The translations under genes were made by a program, and so were the position numbers. This document shows positions 32,189 to 42,577 of a stretch of 64,000 bases of DNA, piece by piece. The DNA is from Methylobacillus sp. (GTDB lineage Bacteria > Pseudomonadota > Gammaproteobacteria > Burkholderiales > Burkholderiaceae_C). The stretch lies in contig JABBAS010000001.1 of NCBI GenBank assembly GCA_018607835.1, positions 22,244 to 86,243 of the forward strand. Direction: 5' to 3'. The notes under the pieces were generated by a model. It did not search any database. It was given only the letters and a program-made list of their open reading frames with translations, and had not been told where the DNA came from. Position 1 is the stretch's first letter, and each line of letters starts with the position of its first letter.

Positions 32189-32959
32189 GTGCCAAAGCCA
32201 TCCAGCGAAAATTTCTGTTTTGATATAAAAAGCAGTTATTTATCAATCGTTAATTTAGTCTTTCAGACCGTAGATGTGCCGCTTATTGCTGCTGATTTGG
32301 ATAGACGATTTGGCGATGTCGCTGATTTTTTTGATGACGATGCGGTATCGATCGATTTGACGGCCCTTGCTCTGTCTGATGTTTCCTCAGTTGATTGGGT
32401 TGCTTTACTCGCCTTGCTTAGAAAATATCGTATGCACCCCGTCGCTGTGCGTGGTGTCGGGCCAGATGATCGTGCGATGATTCAGTCTCTCGGATTGGTA
32501 ATTCAAGAGACACCGTCCCAAGTGACGTCAGCGATAGCGAGTGGTGCATCCGATAGTGCGGTCGGTGGGACAGTATCAGCGATCGACGCCTCCACAACCG
32601 AGCCTGCGCTTTTAGGTGCATTGGTTATTGATAAGCCTTTGCGATCGGGGCAGCGTGTATATGCCAAAGGCCGTGACTTGGTTATGTTGGCTATGGTCAA
32701 TGCCGGTGCTGAGGTGATCGCTGACGGCCATATCCACGTCTACGCGCCATTGCGGGGCAGAGCCATCGCGGGCGCGCGGGGTAACCAAGAGGCACGTATT
32801 TTTGCGCTTGGTTTTTCGCCTGAGTTGATTTCAATTGCAGGTGTTTATCAAAGCATCGATGGTGATTTACCTAAAGGGGTCGAATCTCAGGTAGCCGTGG
32901 CATCTTTAGAGGTTTCTGAGAGTGGTGAACGTCTTATTTACAAGCCAATCAACCGTTAA
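32189..32959 (+). CDS. minC: Septum site-determining protein MinC
   Basis: GTG start; C-terminal [27 protein letters not shown]; adjacent to minD. Confidence 0.95.
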   Translation: MPKPSSENFCFDIKSSYLSIVNLVFQTVDVPLIAADLDRRFGDVADFFDDDAVSIDLTALALSDVSSVDWVALLALLRKYRMHPVAVRGVGPDDRAMIQSLGLVIQETPSQVTSAIASGASDSAVGGTVSAIDASTTEPALLGALVIDKPLRSGQRVYAKGRDLVMLAMVNAGAEVIADGHIHVYAPLRGRAIAGARGNQEARIFALGFSPELISIAGVYQSIDGDLPKGVESQVAVASLEVSESGERLIYKPINR

Positions 32960-33026
32960 AATGGGCATCAGAGCGTTTGGGCCAGGTTTGTCGCGAGCCC
33001 GTTTTTTTCTTTAAGGTAATCTATTA

Positions 33027-33842
33027 ATGACCAAAGTTGTTGTTGTCACGTCCGGTAAGGGCGGGGTAGGAAAGACCACGACCAGTGCTAGTTTTTCAGC
33101 GGGGCTTGCATTACGTGGCTTTAAGACAGCAGTTATTGACTTTGATGTTGGCTTGCGCAACCTTGACCTCATCATGGGGTGTGAGCGCCGGGTTGTTTAT
33201 GACTTGATTAACGTGATTCAGGGTGAAGCGACCTTAAATCAGGCGCTTATAAAAGATAAGCAATGTGATAACTTGTTTGTGTTGGCGGCATCTCAAACGC
33301 GTGACAAAGAAGCCCTAACCAAAGAGGGTGTTGAAAAGGTATTGACTGATCTCAGCGCAATGGGGTTCGAATACATTGTTTGTGACTCGCCAGCGGGTAT
33401 AGAGACAGGTGCGTTATTGGCGATGCACTTTGCAGATGAGGCCTTGGTGGTAACCAATCCAGAAGTCTCGTCGGTCCGTGACTCAGATCGCATTTTGGGT
33501 ATGTTGAGCTCAAAGACCAAACGTGCCATTGACGGTTCGGATCCTATAAAAGAATTTCTGTTGATCACGCGCTACAACCCGGCCCGCGTAGAAGAGGGGC
33601 AGATGTTATCGTTAGACGATATTAAGGATATTTTGCGGATCCCATTGATTGGGGTAATACCAGAGTCAGAAACGGTTTTGCAGGCGTCGAACCAGGGCTT
33701 ACCAGCGGTTCACTTGACGGGAAGTGATGTCTCGGAAGCCTACAAAGATGTGATTGATCGCTTTTTGGGTGAAGAGAAATCAATGCGGTTTGTCGATGTT
33801 CAAAAATCGAGCTTGTTCAAGCGCTTGTTCGGTCGGGGGTAA
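33027..33842 (+). CDS. minD: Septum site-determining ATPase MinD
   Basis: [19 protein letters not shown]-terminal amphipathic helix LFKRLFGRG. Confidence 0.97.
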   Translation: MTKVVVVTSGKGGVGKTTTSASFSAGLALRGFKTAVIDFDVGLRNLDLIMGCERRVVYDLINVIQGEATLNQALIKDKQCDNLFVLAASQTRDKEALTKEGVEKVLTDLSAMGFEYIVCDSPAGIETGALLAMHFADEALVVTNPEVSSVRDSDRILGMLSSKTKRAIDGSDPIKEFLLITRYNPARVEEGQMLSLDDIKDILRIPLIGVIPESETVLQASNQGLPAVHLTGSDVSEAYKDVIDRFLGEEKSMRFVDVQKSSLFKRLFGRG

Positions 33843-33846
33843 GCAG

Positions 33847-34101
33847 ATGTCCTTTTTAAATTTCTTCTTAGGTGAAAAGAAAAAGAGTGCAAGTTTAGCT
33901 AAAGAGCGGTTACAAATTATTTTGGCGCATGAGCGAGGGGATCGGAGCCCTGAACCCGACTTTCTTCCCGCGCTACAAAAAGACCTGTTGGCTGTGATTT
34001 CGAAATACATCAAAATTAACGCTGAGGACATCAAGGTGCATCTTGACCGTGACGCGACGATGGAAGTGCTAGAGGTCAAGATTGAGCTCCCAGATCGCTG
34101 A
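33847..34101 (+). CDS. minE: Cell division topological specificity factor MinE
   Basis: [31 protein letters not shown]; follows minD. Confidence 0.96.
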   Translation: MSFLNFFLGEKKKSASLAKERLQIILAHERGDRSPEPDFLPALQKDLLAVISKYIKINAEDIKVHLDRDATMEVLEVKIELPDR

Positions 34102-34256
34102 TTAACAACGTATTTCTTGGCGCTTCATCTCAACGGTAGAAGGCCAATGTTACTTTTCAGTAACACCTCGTAGAATATTCGATTGGTTGCTACCGATAGG
34201 CGAGGGCGTGTTGTGCCTAACATAATCGGGGTGACCCCTACTTAAGGCCAGTCGTT

Positions 34257-36302
34257 ATGCGTTACCCCGAAAATTTTGATGTGATTGTGGTCGGTGGCGG
34301 TCATGCTGGCTGCGAAGCGGCGTTGGCTAGCGCGAGAGCAGGGGCTAAAACACTGCTGTTGACACACAATATTGAAACCTTAGGCCAAATGAGCTGCAAC
34401 CCCTCTATTGGCGGGATCGGTAAGGGCCATTTGGTAAAAGAAATCGATGCCTTGGGCGGTGCTATGGCGTTGGCAACCGATGAGGCGGGGATTCAATTTC
34501 GCACGCTGAATGGGTCTAAAGGACCGGCTGTTAGGGCAACGCGTGCTCAAGCAGATCGGGTGCTATACAAGGCCGCCATTCGGCGCATGTTGGAAAACCA
34601 AGAAAACCTTCAGATTTTTCAACAGTCAGTTGAAGACTTATTGGTGCAGGGTGATCGTGTCATTGGTGCGGTAACACAGCTAGGATTGCATTTTCATGCA
34701 AGTACAGTGGTGTTAACGGCAGGTACATTTTTAGACGGCAAAATTCACGTCGGTCTTGAGAGTTATTCGGGCGGCCGCGCGGGTGACCCGCCGTCGGTGG
34801 GTTTATCGGGCCGGTTAAAGGAGCTGAAGTTGCCGCAAGGGCGCCTTAAGACGGGAACCCCGCCGAGGTTGGACGGTAGAACGATTGATTTTTCTAAATG
34901 CCAACCACAGCCTGGGGATGGCATGCCAGGGGGAACGATTGAGGGTGGCGGCGTGCCCGTACTCAGTTATTTGGGTACAGCGGCAATGCACCCCAGACAA
35001 ATACCTTGCTGGATTACCCATACAAATCTAAAAACCCACGACATTATCCGCAGTGGTTTTGATCGCAGTCCTATGTTTACTGGGAAGATCGAGGGTGTAG
35101 GACCGCGTTATTGCCCTAGTGTTGAAGACAAAATTAGCCGTTTTGCGGACAAGGACAGCCACCAGATCTTTTTGGAGCCCGAGGGGTTGACGACGCATGA
35201 GGTCTATCCCAACGGCATTTCAACCAGTTTACCCTTTGACATTCAGTATGCGCTGGTGAGGTCTATCAACGGTTTGGAGAATGCGCAGATCGTTAGGCCG
35301 GGCTATGCGATTGAATACGATTACTTTGACCCACGCGCATTGAAGGCTAGTTTTGAAACCAAAGCGATCCACGGGCTGTTTTTTGCAGGGCAGATTAATG
35401 GAACAACGGGTTATGAAGAGGCGGGCGCGCAAGGTTTGTTTGCGGGCTTAAACGCGGCGCTACAGGCACGCGGGGATGCACCGTGGACACCCGGGAGAGA
35501 TCAGGCGTATTTGGGTGTGTTGGTTGATGACCTCGTGACCAAAGGTGTAACAGAGCCGTATCGTATGTTTACCAGTCGTGCTGAATTTCGCCTGCAACTT
35601 CGAGAAGACAATGCTGATATGCGGCTAACGGAGGTCGGTCGGTCTTTAGGCCTTGTGGATGATTTTCGCTGGGACGCCTTTAACCGCAAGCGGGATGCTG
35701 TTTCACGTGAAACTGAACGATTGCGGTCGGTATGGGTCAACGCAAAAAACCTTGGGGCAGATGAGGCAACCCGGGTCTTTGGGAAGCCTCTCGAGAGAGA
35801 ACAGAGCCTCGCGGATTTATTGCGTCGACCCGGTGTGACATACGCAGACCTGATGGGTTTGGATGGCGGACGTTTTGATATCCTTGCTTTGGTGGCGGCA
35901 CCTGTTTCACGTGAAACAGGTGGTGTCGATCGTGCGGAAAACGAGGGGCCTGTCAGCGTGCATCCACTTGTTTGGAGCGAAGCACACGAGGAATTTTTGA
36001 AGCATGCTGTTGTCGAGCAAATTGAAATCAGCCTCAAATATCAAGGCTATATAGATAGGCAAAAAGACCAAATCGATCGCGCAGCCTACTACGAGAACCT
36101 AGCGTTACCCGAGGATTTTGATTACGCGTGCATCGATGCGCTAGGGTTTGAGGTGCGTCACAAATTACAGGCGCAGCGACCCGAGACCCTTGGTCAAGCA
36201 TCACGCATTTCCGGGGTGACCCCGGCGGCTATTTCTGTTTTGTTGGTTCACCTGAAGCGCGCGGGCCATAAGCGCTTTTTAGAGACGCCGGAGGCGGCGT
36301 GA
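34257..36302 (+). CDS. mnmG: tRNA uridine-5-carboxymethylaminomethyl synthesis enzyme MnmG (GidA)
   Basis: [42 protein letters not shown]. Confidence 0.98.
   Translation: MRYPENFDVIVVGGGHAGCEAALASARAGAKTLLLTHNIETLGQMSCNPSIGGIGKGHLVKEIDALGGAMALATDEAGIQFRTLNGSKGPAVRATRAQADRVLYKAAIRRMLENQENLQIFQQSVEDLLVQGDRVIGAVTQLGLHFHASTVVLTAGTFLDGKIHVGLESYSGGRAGDPPSVGLSGRLKELKLPQGRLKTGTPPRLDGRTIDFSKCQPQPGDGMPGGTIEGGGVPVLSYLGTAAMHPRQIPCWITHTNLKTHDIIRSGFDRSPMFTGKIEGVGPRYCPSVEDKISRFADKDSHQIFLEPEGLTTHEVYPNGISTSLPFDIQYALVRSINGLENAQIVRPGYAIEYDYFDPRALKASFETKAIHGLFFAGQINGTTGYEEAGAQGLFAGLNAALQARGDAPWTPGRDQAYLGVLVDDLVTKGVTEPYRMFTSRAEFRLQLREDNADMRLTEVGRSLGLVDDFRWDAFNRKRDAVSRETERLRSVWVNAKNLGADEATRVFGKPLEREQSLADLLRRPGVTYADLMGLDGGRFDILALVAAPVSRETGGVDRAENEGPVSVHPLVWSEAHEEFLKHAVVEQIEISLKYQGYIDRQKDQIDRAAYYENLALPEDFDYACIDALGFEVRHKLQAQRPETLGQASRISGVTPAAISVLLVHLKRAGHKRFLETPEAA
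35699..35714. promoter_or_regulatory. parS-like centromere site TGTTTCACGTGAAACT inside mnmG
   Basis: 15/16 match to TGTTTCACGTGAAACA; parAB about 1.4 kb downstream. Confidence 0.92.
35903..35918. promoter_or_regulatory. parS centromere site TGTTTCACGTGAAACA inside mnmG
   Basis: Perfect 16-bp parS palindrome. Confidence 0.96.
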
Positions 36303-37012
36303 CTACGGGGCAACCCCTGTCGGTTGCGAGTATTGCCGCCGGGGCTGAGGCGGTGGGTGTGGCCTTGTCTGACCTACAGGCGGAGGCACTTTTGCAGTAT
36401 GCCGAGCTGCTTCTAAAGTGGAATAAGGTCTACAACCTGACCTCCCTGCGCGACCCGCGCGAGGTGTTGACGCTGCACTTAATTGATAGCCTGTCTGGTG
36501 TGGCCGCTCTCAGACGGGCGATCGCTGGTCGGGAACCGAGTGGACCAACGGGGTGCTTCTCTGTGATGGACGTTGGTTCAGGGGGTGGGCTTCCAGGGGT
36601 GGTCTTGGCCGTTGCGTGCCCAGAGCTTCATGTCACCTGCGTTGATACGGTAGCAAAGAAAGCCGCCTTCATACAGCAGGTGGCTGCACAGTTACCCCGC
36701 GCGGCGCTGGCTGGCCGGTTGGTTGCGAAACACGCAAGAGTGGAGTCCGTGCAGGCGACGTTTGATGTGATCACGTCGCGTGCCTTCGCTTCCTTGTCAG
36801 ACTTTGCGCTGTGGTCTCGGCAGGCGTTGGGTGAAGGTGGCTTATGGATGGCAATGAAGGGCGTCAAGCCTGAGGCGGAAATTGCTGCTTTACCGCCCTG
36901 GGCAGAGGCGTTTCACGTGGAACACTTTTCCGTTGAGGGGCTTGGGGCGCAGCGATGCATTGTTTGGATGCGAGACCGGGGTCCTCAAGTGGACGTGCCG
37001 GTGACAAATTAG
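36299..37012 (+). CDS. rsmG: 16S rRNA (guanine(527)-N(7))-methyltransferase RsmG
   Basis: [33 protein letters not shown]; follows mnmG. Confidence 0.96.
   Translation: MTTGQPLSVASIAAGAEAVGVALSDLQAEALLQYAELLLKWNKVYNLTSLRDPREVLTLHLIDSLSGVAALRRAIAGREPSGPTGCFSVMDVGSGGGLPGVVLAVACPELHVTCVDTVAKKAAFIQQVAAQLPRAALAGRLVAKHARVESVQATFDVITSRAFASLSDFALWSRQALGEGGLWMAMKGVKPEAEIAALPPWAEAFHVEHFSVEGLGAQRCIVWMRDRGPQVDVPVTN
36909..36924. promoter_or_regulatory. Degenerate parS-like site CGTTTCACGTGGAACA inside rsmG
   Basis: 14/16 match to parS consensus. Confidence 0.6.
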
Positions 37013-37089
37013 ATCGCGTAAACTGAGGCCTTGTGTCACCCCGGTTCTGGAGTGGATGTTCCTTGTTTTCTAAAAAAGAAGATGGCTGT

Positions 37090-37863
37090 ATGGCAAAGAT
37101 ATTTTGCATAGCAAATCAGAAGGGCGGTGTGGGTAAAACCACAACAACCGTCAACCTCTCGGCGGGATTGGCAAAAATTGGCCAGCGCGTGCTGATGATT
37201 GATCTAGATCCACAAGGGAATGCCACGATGGGGTCGGGTGTTGATAAGCGGACGCTGACGCACACGGTCTACGACGTCTTATTGGGTGATGTCAGCATGG
37301 CGGATGCTTGCGTGCAGGCCGATGCTTGCGGTTACGCGGTTCTGGGGGCTAACCGTGAGTTGGCGGGAGCAGAGGTTGAGCTCGTCAGTGTTACCAACCG
37401 TGAGCAACGCCTAAAGGACGCGATCGCCACTGTCGACAGCCAATATGACTTCGTTTTGATTGACTGCCCACCATCACTGAATATGCTGACGCTAAATGGC
37501 CTATGCGCGGCTCATGGTGTCGTCGTACCCATGCAATGTGAATACTTCGCTTTGGAAGGCCTTAGCGATCTGGTTAATACGATTAAGCAGGTGCACGCCA
37601 ATTTGAACCCTGAATTGTCGCTCATTGGGTTGTTGCGCGTCATGTTTGATCCTCGGATTACCTTACAGCAGCAGGTCAGTGAACAAATTAAGGCACATTT
37701 TGGCGACAAGGTTTTCGAGGCGGTTATTCCTCGCAATGTGCGCCTCGCAGAGGCGCCTAGTTACGGGTTGCCTGGCGTTATCTTTGACCCTGCTGCCAAA
37801 GGCTCGATGGCATTCGTTGCCTTTGCGGAAGAAATGGTGTTGCGTATGGAGCGACTTCAATAA
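37090..37863 (+). CDS. parA: Chromosome partitioning ATPase ParA/Soj
   Basis: [28 protein letters not shown]. Confidence 0.96.
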   Translation: MAKIFCIANQKGGVGKTTTTVNLSAGLAKIGQRVLMIDLDPQGNATMGSGVDKRTLTHTVYDVLLGDVSMADACVQADACGYAVLGANRELAGAEVELVSVTNREQRLKDAIATVDSQYDFVLIDCPPSLNMLTLNGLCAAHGVVVPMQCEYFALEGLSDLVNTIKQVHANLNPELSLIGLLRVMFDPRITLQQQVSEQIKAHFGDKVFEAVIPRNVRLAEAPSYGLPGVIFDPAAKGSMAFVAFAEEMVLRMERLQ

Positions 37864-38507
37864 TGGGCGTGGCGCTTCTGGCAAAGCCACCGGTCTTACT
37901 CCTTCCTGGTTGGCTTAACTCGGATGAAAGCCATTGGCAACGTCGTTGGTCGGCGTTGCATAGCGCCACCCCCGTTCAACAACACGACTGGCTAACGCCC
38001 TTACGCGGCGACTGGCTGTCTGCCTTTGAGACCCACCTGTTGGCTGCGCATGCAGCGAATACCGCGCGTCATGGTCCGCATGTGCCGCGTTTTGCTGTGG
38101 CGGCGCACAGCTTGGGGTGTCACTTGCTGGCGGCGTGGCTGGCACACTCGGCACACCGTGCGTGGGTGGTTGCTGCGCTGGTCGTTGCGCCGCCAGATCT
38201 CAGTCAGGCCGATCTTGCGCCTGCGGTTGCCCGTTGGGCGCCTGCGGTGACGGTCGCCTTTCCGCCGGCCCTGCGTGAGGCGACGGTGGTTTTGGGCAGC
38301 GATGACGACCCCTACGCGAGCTCTTCGGCGACTGCGCAGTTGGCGGCGCAGTGGGGGGTTCCCTATGTTGAGAGTCCTGGCTTGGGCCATATGAATGGCC
38401 AAAGCCAATTGGGCGACTGGCCTGCGGGTTGGGAGCGCCTGCAATCCCTTATACACGCGGCGGCGTCGCACGGTGCGCCGGCGCACTTAACAGATACAAC
38501 GTATTGA
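37863..38507 (+). CDS. RBBP9/YdeN-family serine (alpha/beta) hydrolase
   Basis: LLLPGWLNSDESHWQRRW; AHSLGCHLLAAW; GHMNGQSQLGDWPAGW; start overlaps the parA stop (TAATG). Confidence 0.85.
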   Translation: MGVALLAKPPVLLLPGWLNSDESHWQRRWSALHSATPVQQHDWLTPLRGDWLSAFETHLLAAHAANTARHGPHVPRFAVAAHSLGCHLLAAWLAHSAHRAWVVAALVVAPPDLSQADLAPAVARWAPAVTVAFPPALREATVVLGSDDDPYASSSATAQLAAQWGVPYVESPGLGHMNGQSQLGDWPAGWERLQSLIHAAASHGAPAHLTDTTY

Positions 38508-38517
38508 GAAAGTTGAT

Positions 38518-39468
38518 ATGGCATTAAAAAAACCAAAGGGGCTTGGGCGTGGTCTGGAAGCCTTATTAGGCCCTAGCGTTGACGAATGGGCCGGAAGCGC
38601 TGCGGACGCCTTGCCTAACACGGCGAACTTGACCCAATTGCGTGCCGGCATGTATCAGCCGAGACAACATATGGACGAGGGCGCGCTGTATGAGCTGGCG
38701 GAGAGCATCAAGTCACAAGGCATCATGCAGCCGATATTGGTTAGACCTGTGGACGCGAACGGGCGCCATCAGCCGTTAACCGGGCGTCCTGGCGCAGCGC
38801 AGCAGTACGAGATCATTGCCGGCGAACGCCGTTCGCGTGCGGCGAAACTGGCGGGCTTGACGGAGGTGCCTGTTCTCATCCGTGATGTCTCCGATGACAA
38901 AGCCGCGATCATGTCGCTCATCGAGAACATGCAGCGTGAAGACTTAAACCCCCTCGAGGAGGCGCAAGGCTTACAGCGCCTAATTCGTGAGTTTGGCCTT
39001 ACCCACGAAGACGCTGCGCAGGCCGTGGGGCGCTCGCGTAGTGCCGCGAGTAATTTGCTGCGGCTTTTAAATTTGGCAGACCAGGTGCAGACGATGTTGA
39101 CTGCGGGTGATCTCGATATGGGCCATGCCCGTGCGTTGCTTGCCTTGGATAAAACGACACAGATCACGGCGGCGAATCAGGTTATCGCCAAGAAAATGTC
39201 TGTGCGTGAGACCGAGTCACTGGTGAAAAAGTTGAGTGCGGAATTCAATTTGGTTGCGGTGAGCCCAAAAGTAGATAAGTCGCGCGATACCAAGCGCATA
39301 GAAGAAGAGCTTTCAGACCTATTCGCTGCCACCGTGGAGGTGCGCATAAAGAAGCGCGTTAAGCGTGGCTCACGGACGGAAGAGCAGGGCGAACTGGCGA
39401 TTTCGTTCGCGTCTCTTGCCGAGCTGAACGGCCTGATTGACCGTTTGCGTGGCCGCTCCGTAGAGTAG
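38518..39468 (+). CDS. parB: ParB/Spo0J chromosome partitioning protein
   Basis: GLGRGLEALLG; YEIIAGERRSRAAKLAGL; VGRSRSAASNLLRLLNL HTH. Confidence 0.96.
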   Translation: MALKKPKGLGRGLEALLGPSVDEWAGSAADALPNTANLTQLRAGMYQPRQHMDEGALYELAESIKSQGIMQPILVRPVDANGRHQPLTGRPGAAQQYEIIAGERRSRAAKLAGLTEVPVLIRDVSDDKAAIMSLIENMQREDLNPLEEAQGLQRLIREFGLTHEDAAQAVGRSRSAASNLLRLLNLADQVQTMLTAGDLDMGHARALLALDKTTQITAANQVIAKKMSVRETESLVKKLSAEFNLVAVSPKVDKSRDTKRIEEELSDLFAATVEVRIKKRVKRGSRTEEQGELAISFASLAELNGLIDRLRGRSVE

Positions 39469-39532
39469 CGGCGGACGCTTGCTAGTGGGCGCTTACTAGC
39501 AGTAAGCGCCATATCGTGAAGGCCACCACCCG

Positions 39533-40948
39533 CTAGCCTGGCATAGAAAAAATCTTGCCGGGGTTCATGATGTTGTGGGGGTCAAGGGCCTGTTTGATGG
39601 CGCGCATCATGTCGACCGCCGCCTCTCCTGCCTCCGCCTTTAGAAAGTCGATCTTATGCAGGCCAATGCCGTGTTCTCCGGTACAGGTGCCCCCTAAGCG
39701 CAAGGCCCGCGCGACCAACCACTCATTCAGTTGCTCGGCCTTGGCGCGCTCTTCGCTGTCATCCGGGTCGATTAGATAGCCAAAGTGGAAATTGCCGTCG
39801 CCGACATGCCCCAGTAAGAAGTAGGGGATGCCAGACGCGTCGGCTTCTTTAACGGAGTCCAGCAAACAGTGCGCTAATTGACTAATCGGCACACAGGTAT
39901 CGGTTGATATTGCACGACAGCCAGGGCGGCTTTGAATGGCGGCAAAGTAGGCATTGTGCCGCGCGGTCCACAGCTTTGTGCGCTCCTCGGGCGTGGTCGC
40001 CCATTCGAAGGCCTGCCCTCCCATATCGCCTGCAATTTCTTGCACCACCGCGGCTTGCTCGGCCACGCTGGCAGGCGAGCCATGAAACTCCATCAATAGC
40101 ATGGCCTCCTCGCGCAACGTTAACTGCGCGTGTTTGTTCACCATGGCGACGGACTTCTTATCCATGAACTCACATCGCGCAATCGGGACACCCATTTGTA
40201 TGATTTGGATCGTCGTCTGCACAGCGGCCTCTATGCTCGGAAAGGAGCAGACCGCGGCCGAAACGGCTTCAGGTAACGGATACAGCTTCAAGGTGACCTC
40301 GGTGATGACGCCTAAAGTACCCTCGCTACCGACCATTAAACGGGTTAAGTCGTAGCCTGCACTGGACTTTTTTGCCCGCGTACCGGTGCGAGCCACGCCG
40401 CCGTCAGCCGTGACAACCTCCAGTGCCAGCACGTTTTCTTTCATCGTGCCGTATCGCACGGCGTTGGTGCCACTCGCACGGGTGGCGGCCATCCCGCCAA
40501 TACTCGCGTCCGCGCCAGGGTCGATAGGGAAGAACAGCCCCATGTCTTTGACCGCCGCGTTGACGGCCATGCGTGTTACACCGGGCTGCACGGTCACGGT
40601 GAGGTCCTCCGCGTTGATTTCTAGCACGTTGTTCATGCGTGATACGTCGATGCTGATACCGCCCTGAACCGCGAGCAAGTGCCCCTCTAGTGAGCTCCCA
40701 ACCCCAAATGGAATCACGGGGACGTGGTGTTCAGCCGCGAGGCGCACCGCATCCCGAACATCTGTGGTGCTTTGGGCAAATACCACGCACGCGGGCGGTG
40801 GCACATGGGTAAAAGCAGACTCGTCTCGTCCGTGTTGTTCACGCACGGCCATGGCCTGACTAAACTGTTTTTCAAACCGCTCTGCAAGTGCGAGCAAGAG
40901 CGCTTGGGGGGTGTCGCGCTGGACAACTGCCGGCATGGGGGCGTTCAT
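39533..40948 (-). CDS. FAD-binding oxidase (GlcD/D-lactate dehydrogenase family)
   Basis: PVIPFGVGSSLEGHLLAVQGGISIDVSRMN; GGTCTGEHGIG; start set at MNAPMPAV. Confidence 0.88.
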   Translation of the reverse strand: MNAPMPAVVQRDTPQALLLALAERFEKQFSQAMAVREQHGRDESAFTHVPPPACVVFAQSTTDVRDAVRLAAEHHVPVIPFGVGSSLEGHLLAVQGGISIDVSRMNNVLEINAEDLTVTVQPGVTRMAVNAAVKDMGLFFPIDPGADASIGGMAATRASGTNAVRYGTMKENVLALEVVTADGGVARTGTRAKKSSAGYDLTRLMVGSEGTLGVITEVTLKLYPLPEAVSAAVCSFPSIEAAVQTTIQIIQMGVPIARCEFMDKKSVAMVNKHAQLTLREEAMLLMEFHGSPASVAEQAAVVQEIAGDMGGQAFEWATTPEERTKLWTARHNAYFAAIQSRPGCRAISTDTCVPISQLAHCLLDSVKEADASGIPYFLLGHVGDGNFHFGYLIDPDDSEERAKAEQLNEWLVARALRLGGTCTGEHGIGLHKIDFLKAEAGEAAVDMMRAIKQALDPHNIMNPGKIFSMPG

Positions 40949-41056
40949 ATGGTTCTCCTGTATTGTTGGCATTATTAAACGCAAGCCCCTTTGACTGCAA
41001 CCGCCTACGCGAATCTTTCATAATGATGACCTTGCATTAAAAAGAGACACCGACCT

Positions 41057-41638
41057 ATGGGTAACAGACTGTCACAAATTGCGACCCGAACGGGGGACGC
41101 AGGGACTACGGGCTTGGGCGACAACCAGCGCGTGTCTAAAAACAACTTGCGGGTGCACGCCATGGGCGATGTAGACGAGTTGAATTCACACATTGGGGTC
41201 TTGTTATGCGAGCCTGTACCGCCCGCGATCCGCCCGCTCTTGGTGGAGGTGCAACACCAACTGTTTAATTTAGGCGGCGAACTATCCATACCCGGTTACG
41301 AGTTGCTTAAAACGCAAGCCGTTATCGACTTAGACCAAGCACTTGAGCGGTTCAATGCGCAGTTGCCTAAGCTGCAAGAGTTTATTTTGCCTGCGGGCAC
41401 CCGCGCCGCAAGCCTTGCGCATGTGTGTCGCACCGTCGCACGCCGTGCGGAGCGTTCAGTCGTCGCCCTCGGCGATGCCGAGAGTGTGAATGAGGCCCCA
41501 CGTCATTACTTGAACCGCTTGAGTGACCTGATGTTTGTACTTGCGCGCGTTCTAAACCGTGTTGATGGCGGTGACGACGTGTATTGGCGCAGCGAACGGA
41601 TGCAACAAAACACCGAACAGGATAAAAACAGCATATGA
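41057..41638 (+). CDS. Cob(I)yrinic acid a,c-diamide adenosyltransferase (PduO type)
   Basis: IATRTGDAGTTGLGDNQRVSKNNLRVHAMGDVDELNSHIG; RTVARRAERSVV. Confidence 0.92.
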   Translation: MGNRLSQIATRTGDAGTTGLGDNQRVSKNNLRVHAMGDVDELNSHIGVLLCEPVPPAIRPLLVEVQHQLFNLGGELSIPGYELLKTQAVIDLDQALERFNAQLPKLQEFILPAGTRAASLAHVCRTVARRAERSVVALGDAESVNEAPRHYLNRLSDLMFVLARVLNRVDGGDDVYWRSERMQQNTEQDKNSI

Positions 41639-42507
41639 ACGTAGATGACCTCATCGCGATTGATATCCACACCCACGCGGAAAAATCGTGCTGGAACCCT
41701 TTTGACAATTACACCGAGGAATACGACCGCGCCGCTGACAAGTACTTTGGCTCCAGTAACCGCCCGACCATCACCGAAACGGTGGCCTACTATCGGGAAC
41801 GAAAAATTGGCCTTGTGATGTTCACGGTTGACAGCGAATCCCAATTAGGCGGGCGGCGCATTCCCAATGAGGAGATCTGTGACGCGGCAAAAGCCAATGC
41901 CGACATGATGATTGCATTCGCCTCTATTGACCCGCACAAAGGGCGCATGGGCGCACGTGAGGCGCGTCGTTTAATTGAAGAGCATGGCGTGAAGGGCTTT
42001 AAATTTCACCCGACGGTTCAAGGCTTTTTGCCCTATGACCGCATGGCCTGGCCGCTGTATGAAGTGATTGCTGAATATAAATTGCCCGCAATTTTTCACA
42101 GTGGCCATTCCGGCATTGGCTCAGGTATGCGATGCGGCGGCGGGCTGCGCCTGCAAAACAGCAACCCCATGCTGTTGGAGGATGTGGCGATCGATTTCCC
42201 AGATATTGAAATTGTCATCGCTCACCCCAGTTGGCCATGGCAAGATGAAGCCCTCTCCTTGGCTCTGCACAAGCCCAACGTATGGATAGACTTGTCCGGT
42301 TGGAGTCCCAAGTACTTCCCACCACAACTGGTGCAGTATGCGAACACGCTCTTAAAGGACCGCATGTTATTTGGGTCAGACTATCCGTTGATCACACCAG
42401 AGCGTTGGATGAAAGACTTCGATGAGGCGGGCTTTAAAGACAAGGTCAAGCCGCTAATCTTGAAAGAAAACGCAATGCGCCTGTTGGGTCTGAAAGCCAA
42501 AATATAG
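41635..42507 (+). CDS. Amidohydrolase-2 family protein (aromatic beta-ketoacyl-CoA hydrolase candidate)
   Basis: IDIHTHAEKSCW; GVKGFKFHPTVQGFLP; IVIAHPSWPWQDEALSLALHKPNVWIDLSGWSPKYFP; GSDYP. Confidence 0.8.
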   Translation: MNVDDLIAIDIHTHAEKSCWNPFDNYTEEYDRAADKYFGSSNRPTITETVAYYRERKIGLVMFTVDSESQLGGRRIPNEEICDAAKANADMMIAFASIDPHKGRMGAREARRLIEEHGVKGFKFHPTVQGFLPYDRMAWPLYEVIAEYKLPAIFHSGHSGIGSGMRCGGGLRLQNSNPMLLEDVAIDFPDIEIVIAHPSWPWQDEALSLALHKPNVWIDLSGWSPKYFPPQLVQYANTLLKDRMLFGSDYPLITPERWMKDFDEAGFKDKVKPLILKENAMRLLGLKAKI

Positions 42508-42539
42508 GGTAAACCCGGCCGTCTAGCGCACGCCGCCAT

Positions 42540-42576
42540 GGTTAAATATAGTTCTAAAACAGAACTATATTTAACC
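42540..42576. promoter_or_regulatory. 16-bp perfect inverted repeat GGTTAAATATAGTTCT-AAAAC-AGAACTATATTTAACC, candidate MarR operator
   Basis: Exact palindrome arms read directly; ends 1 bp before the ATG of the crotonase ORF; MarR gene in same cluster. Confidence 0.8.
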
Positions 42577-42577
42577 G

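Noticed and set aside
34148-34165. TGTTACT-TTTC-AGTAACA hairpin before mnmG as terminator of minE
   Set aside because: Perfect stem but no T-tract follows; function unclear, so not called as a terminator.
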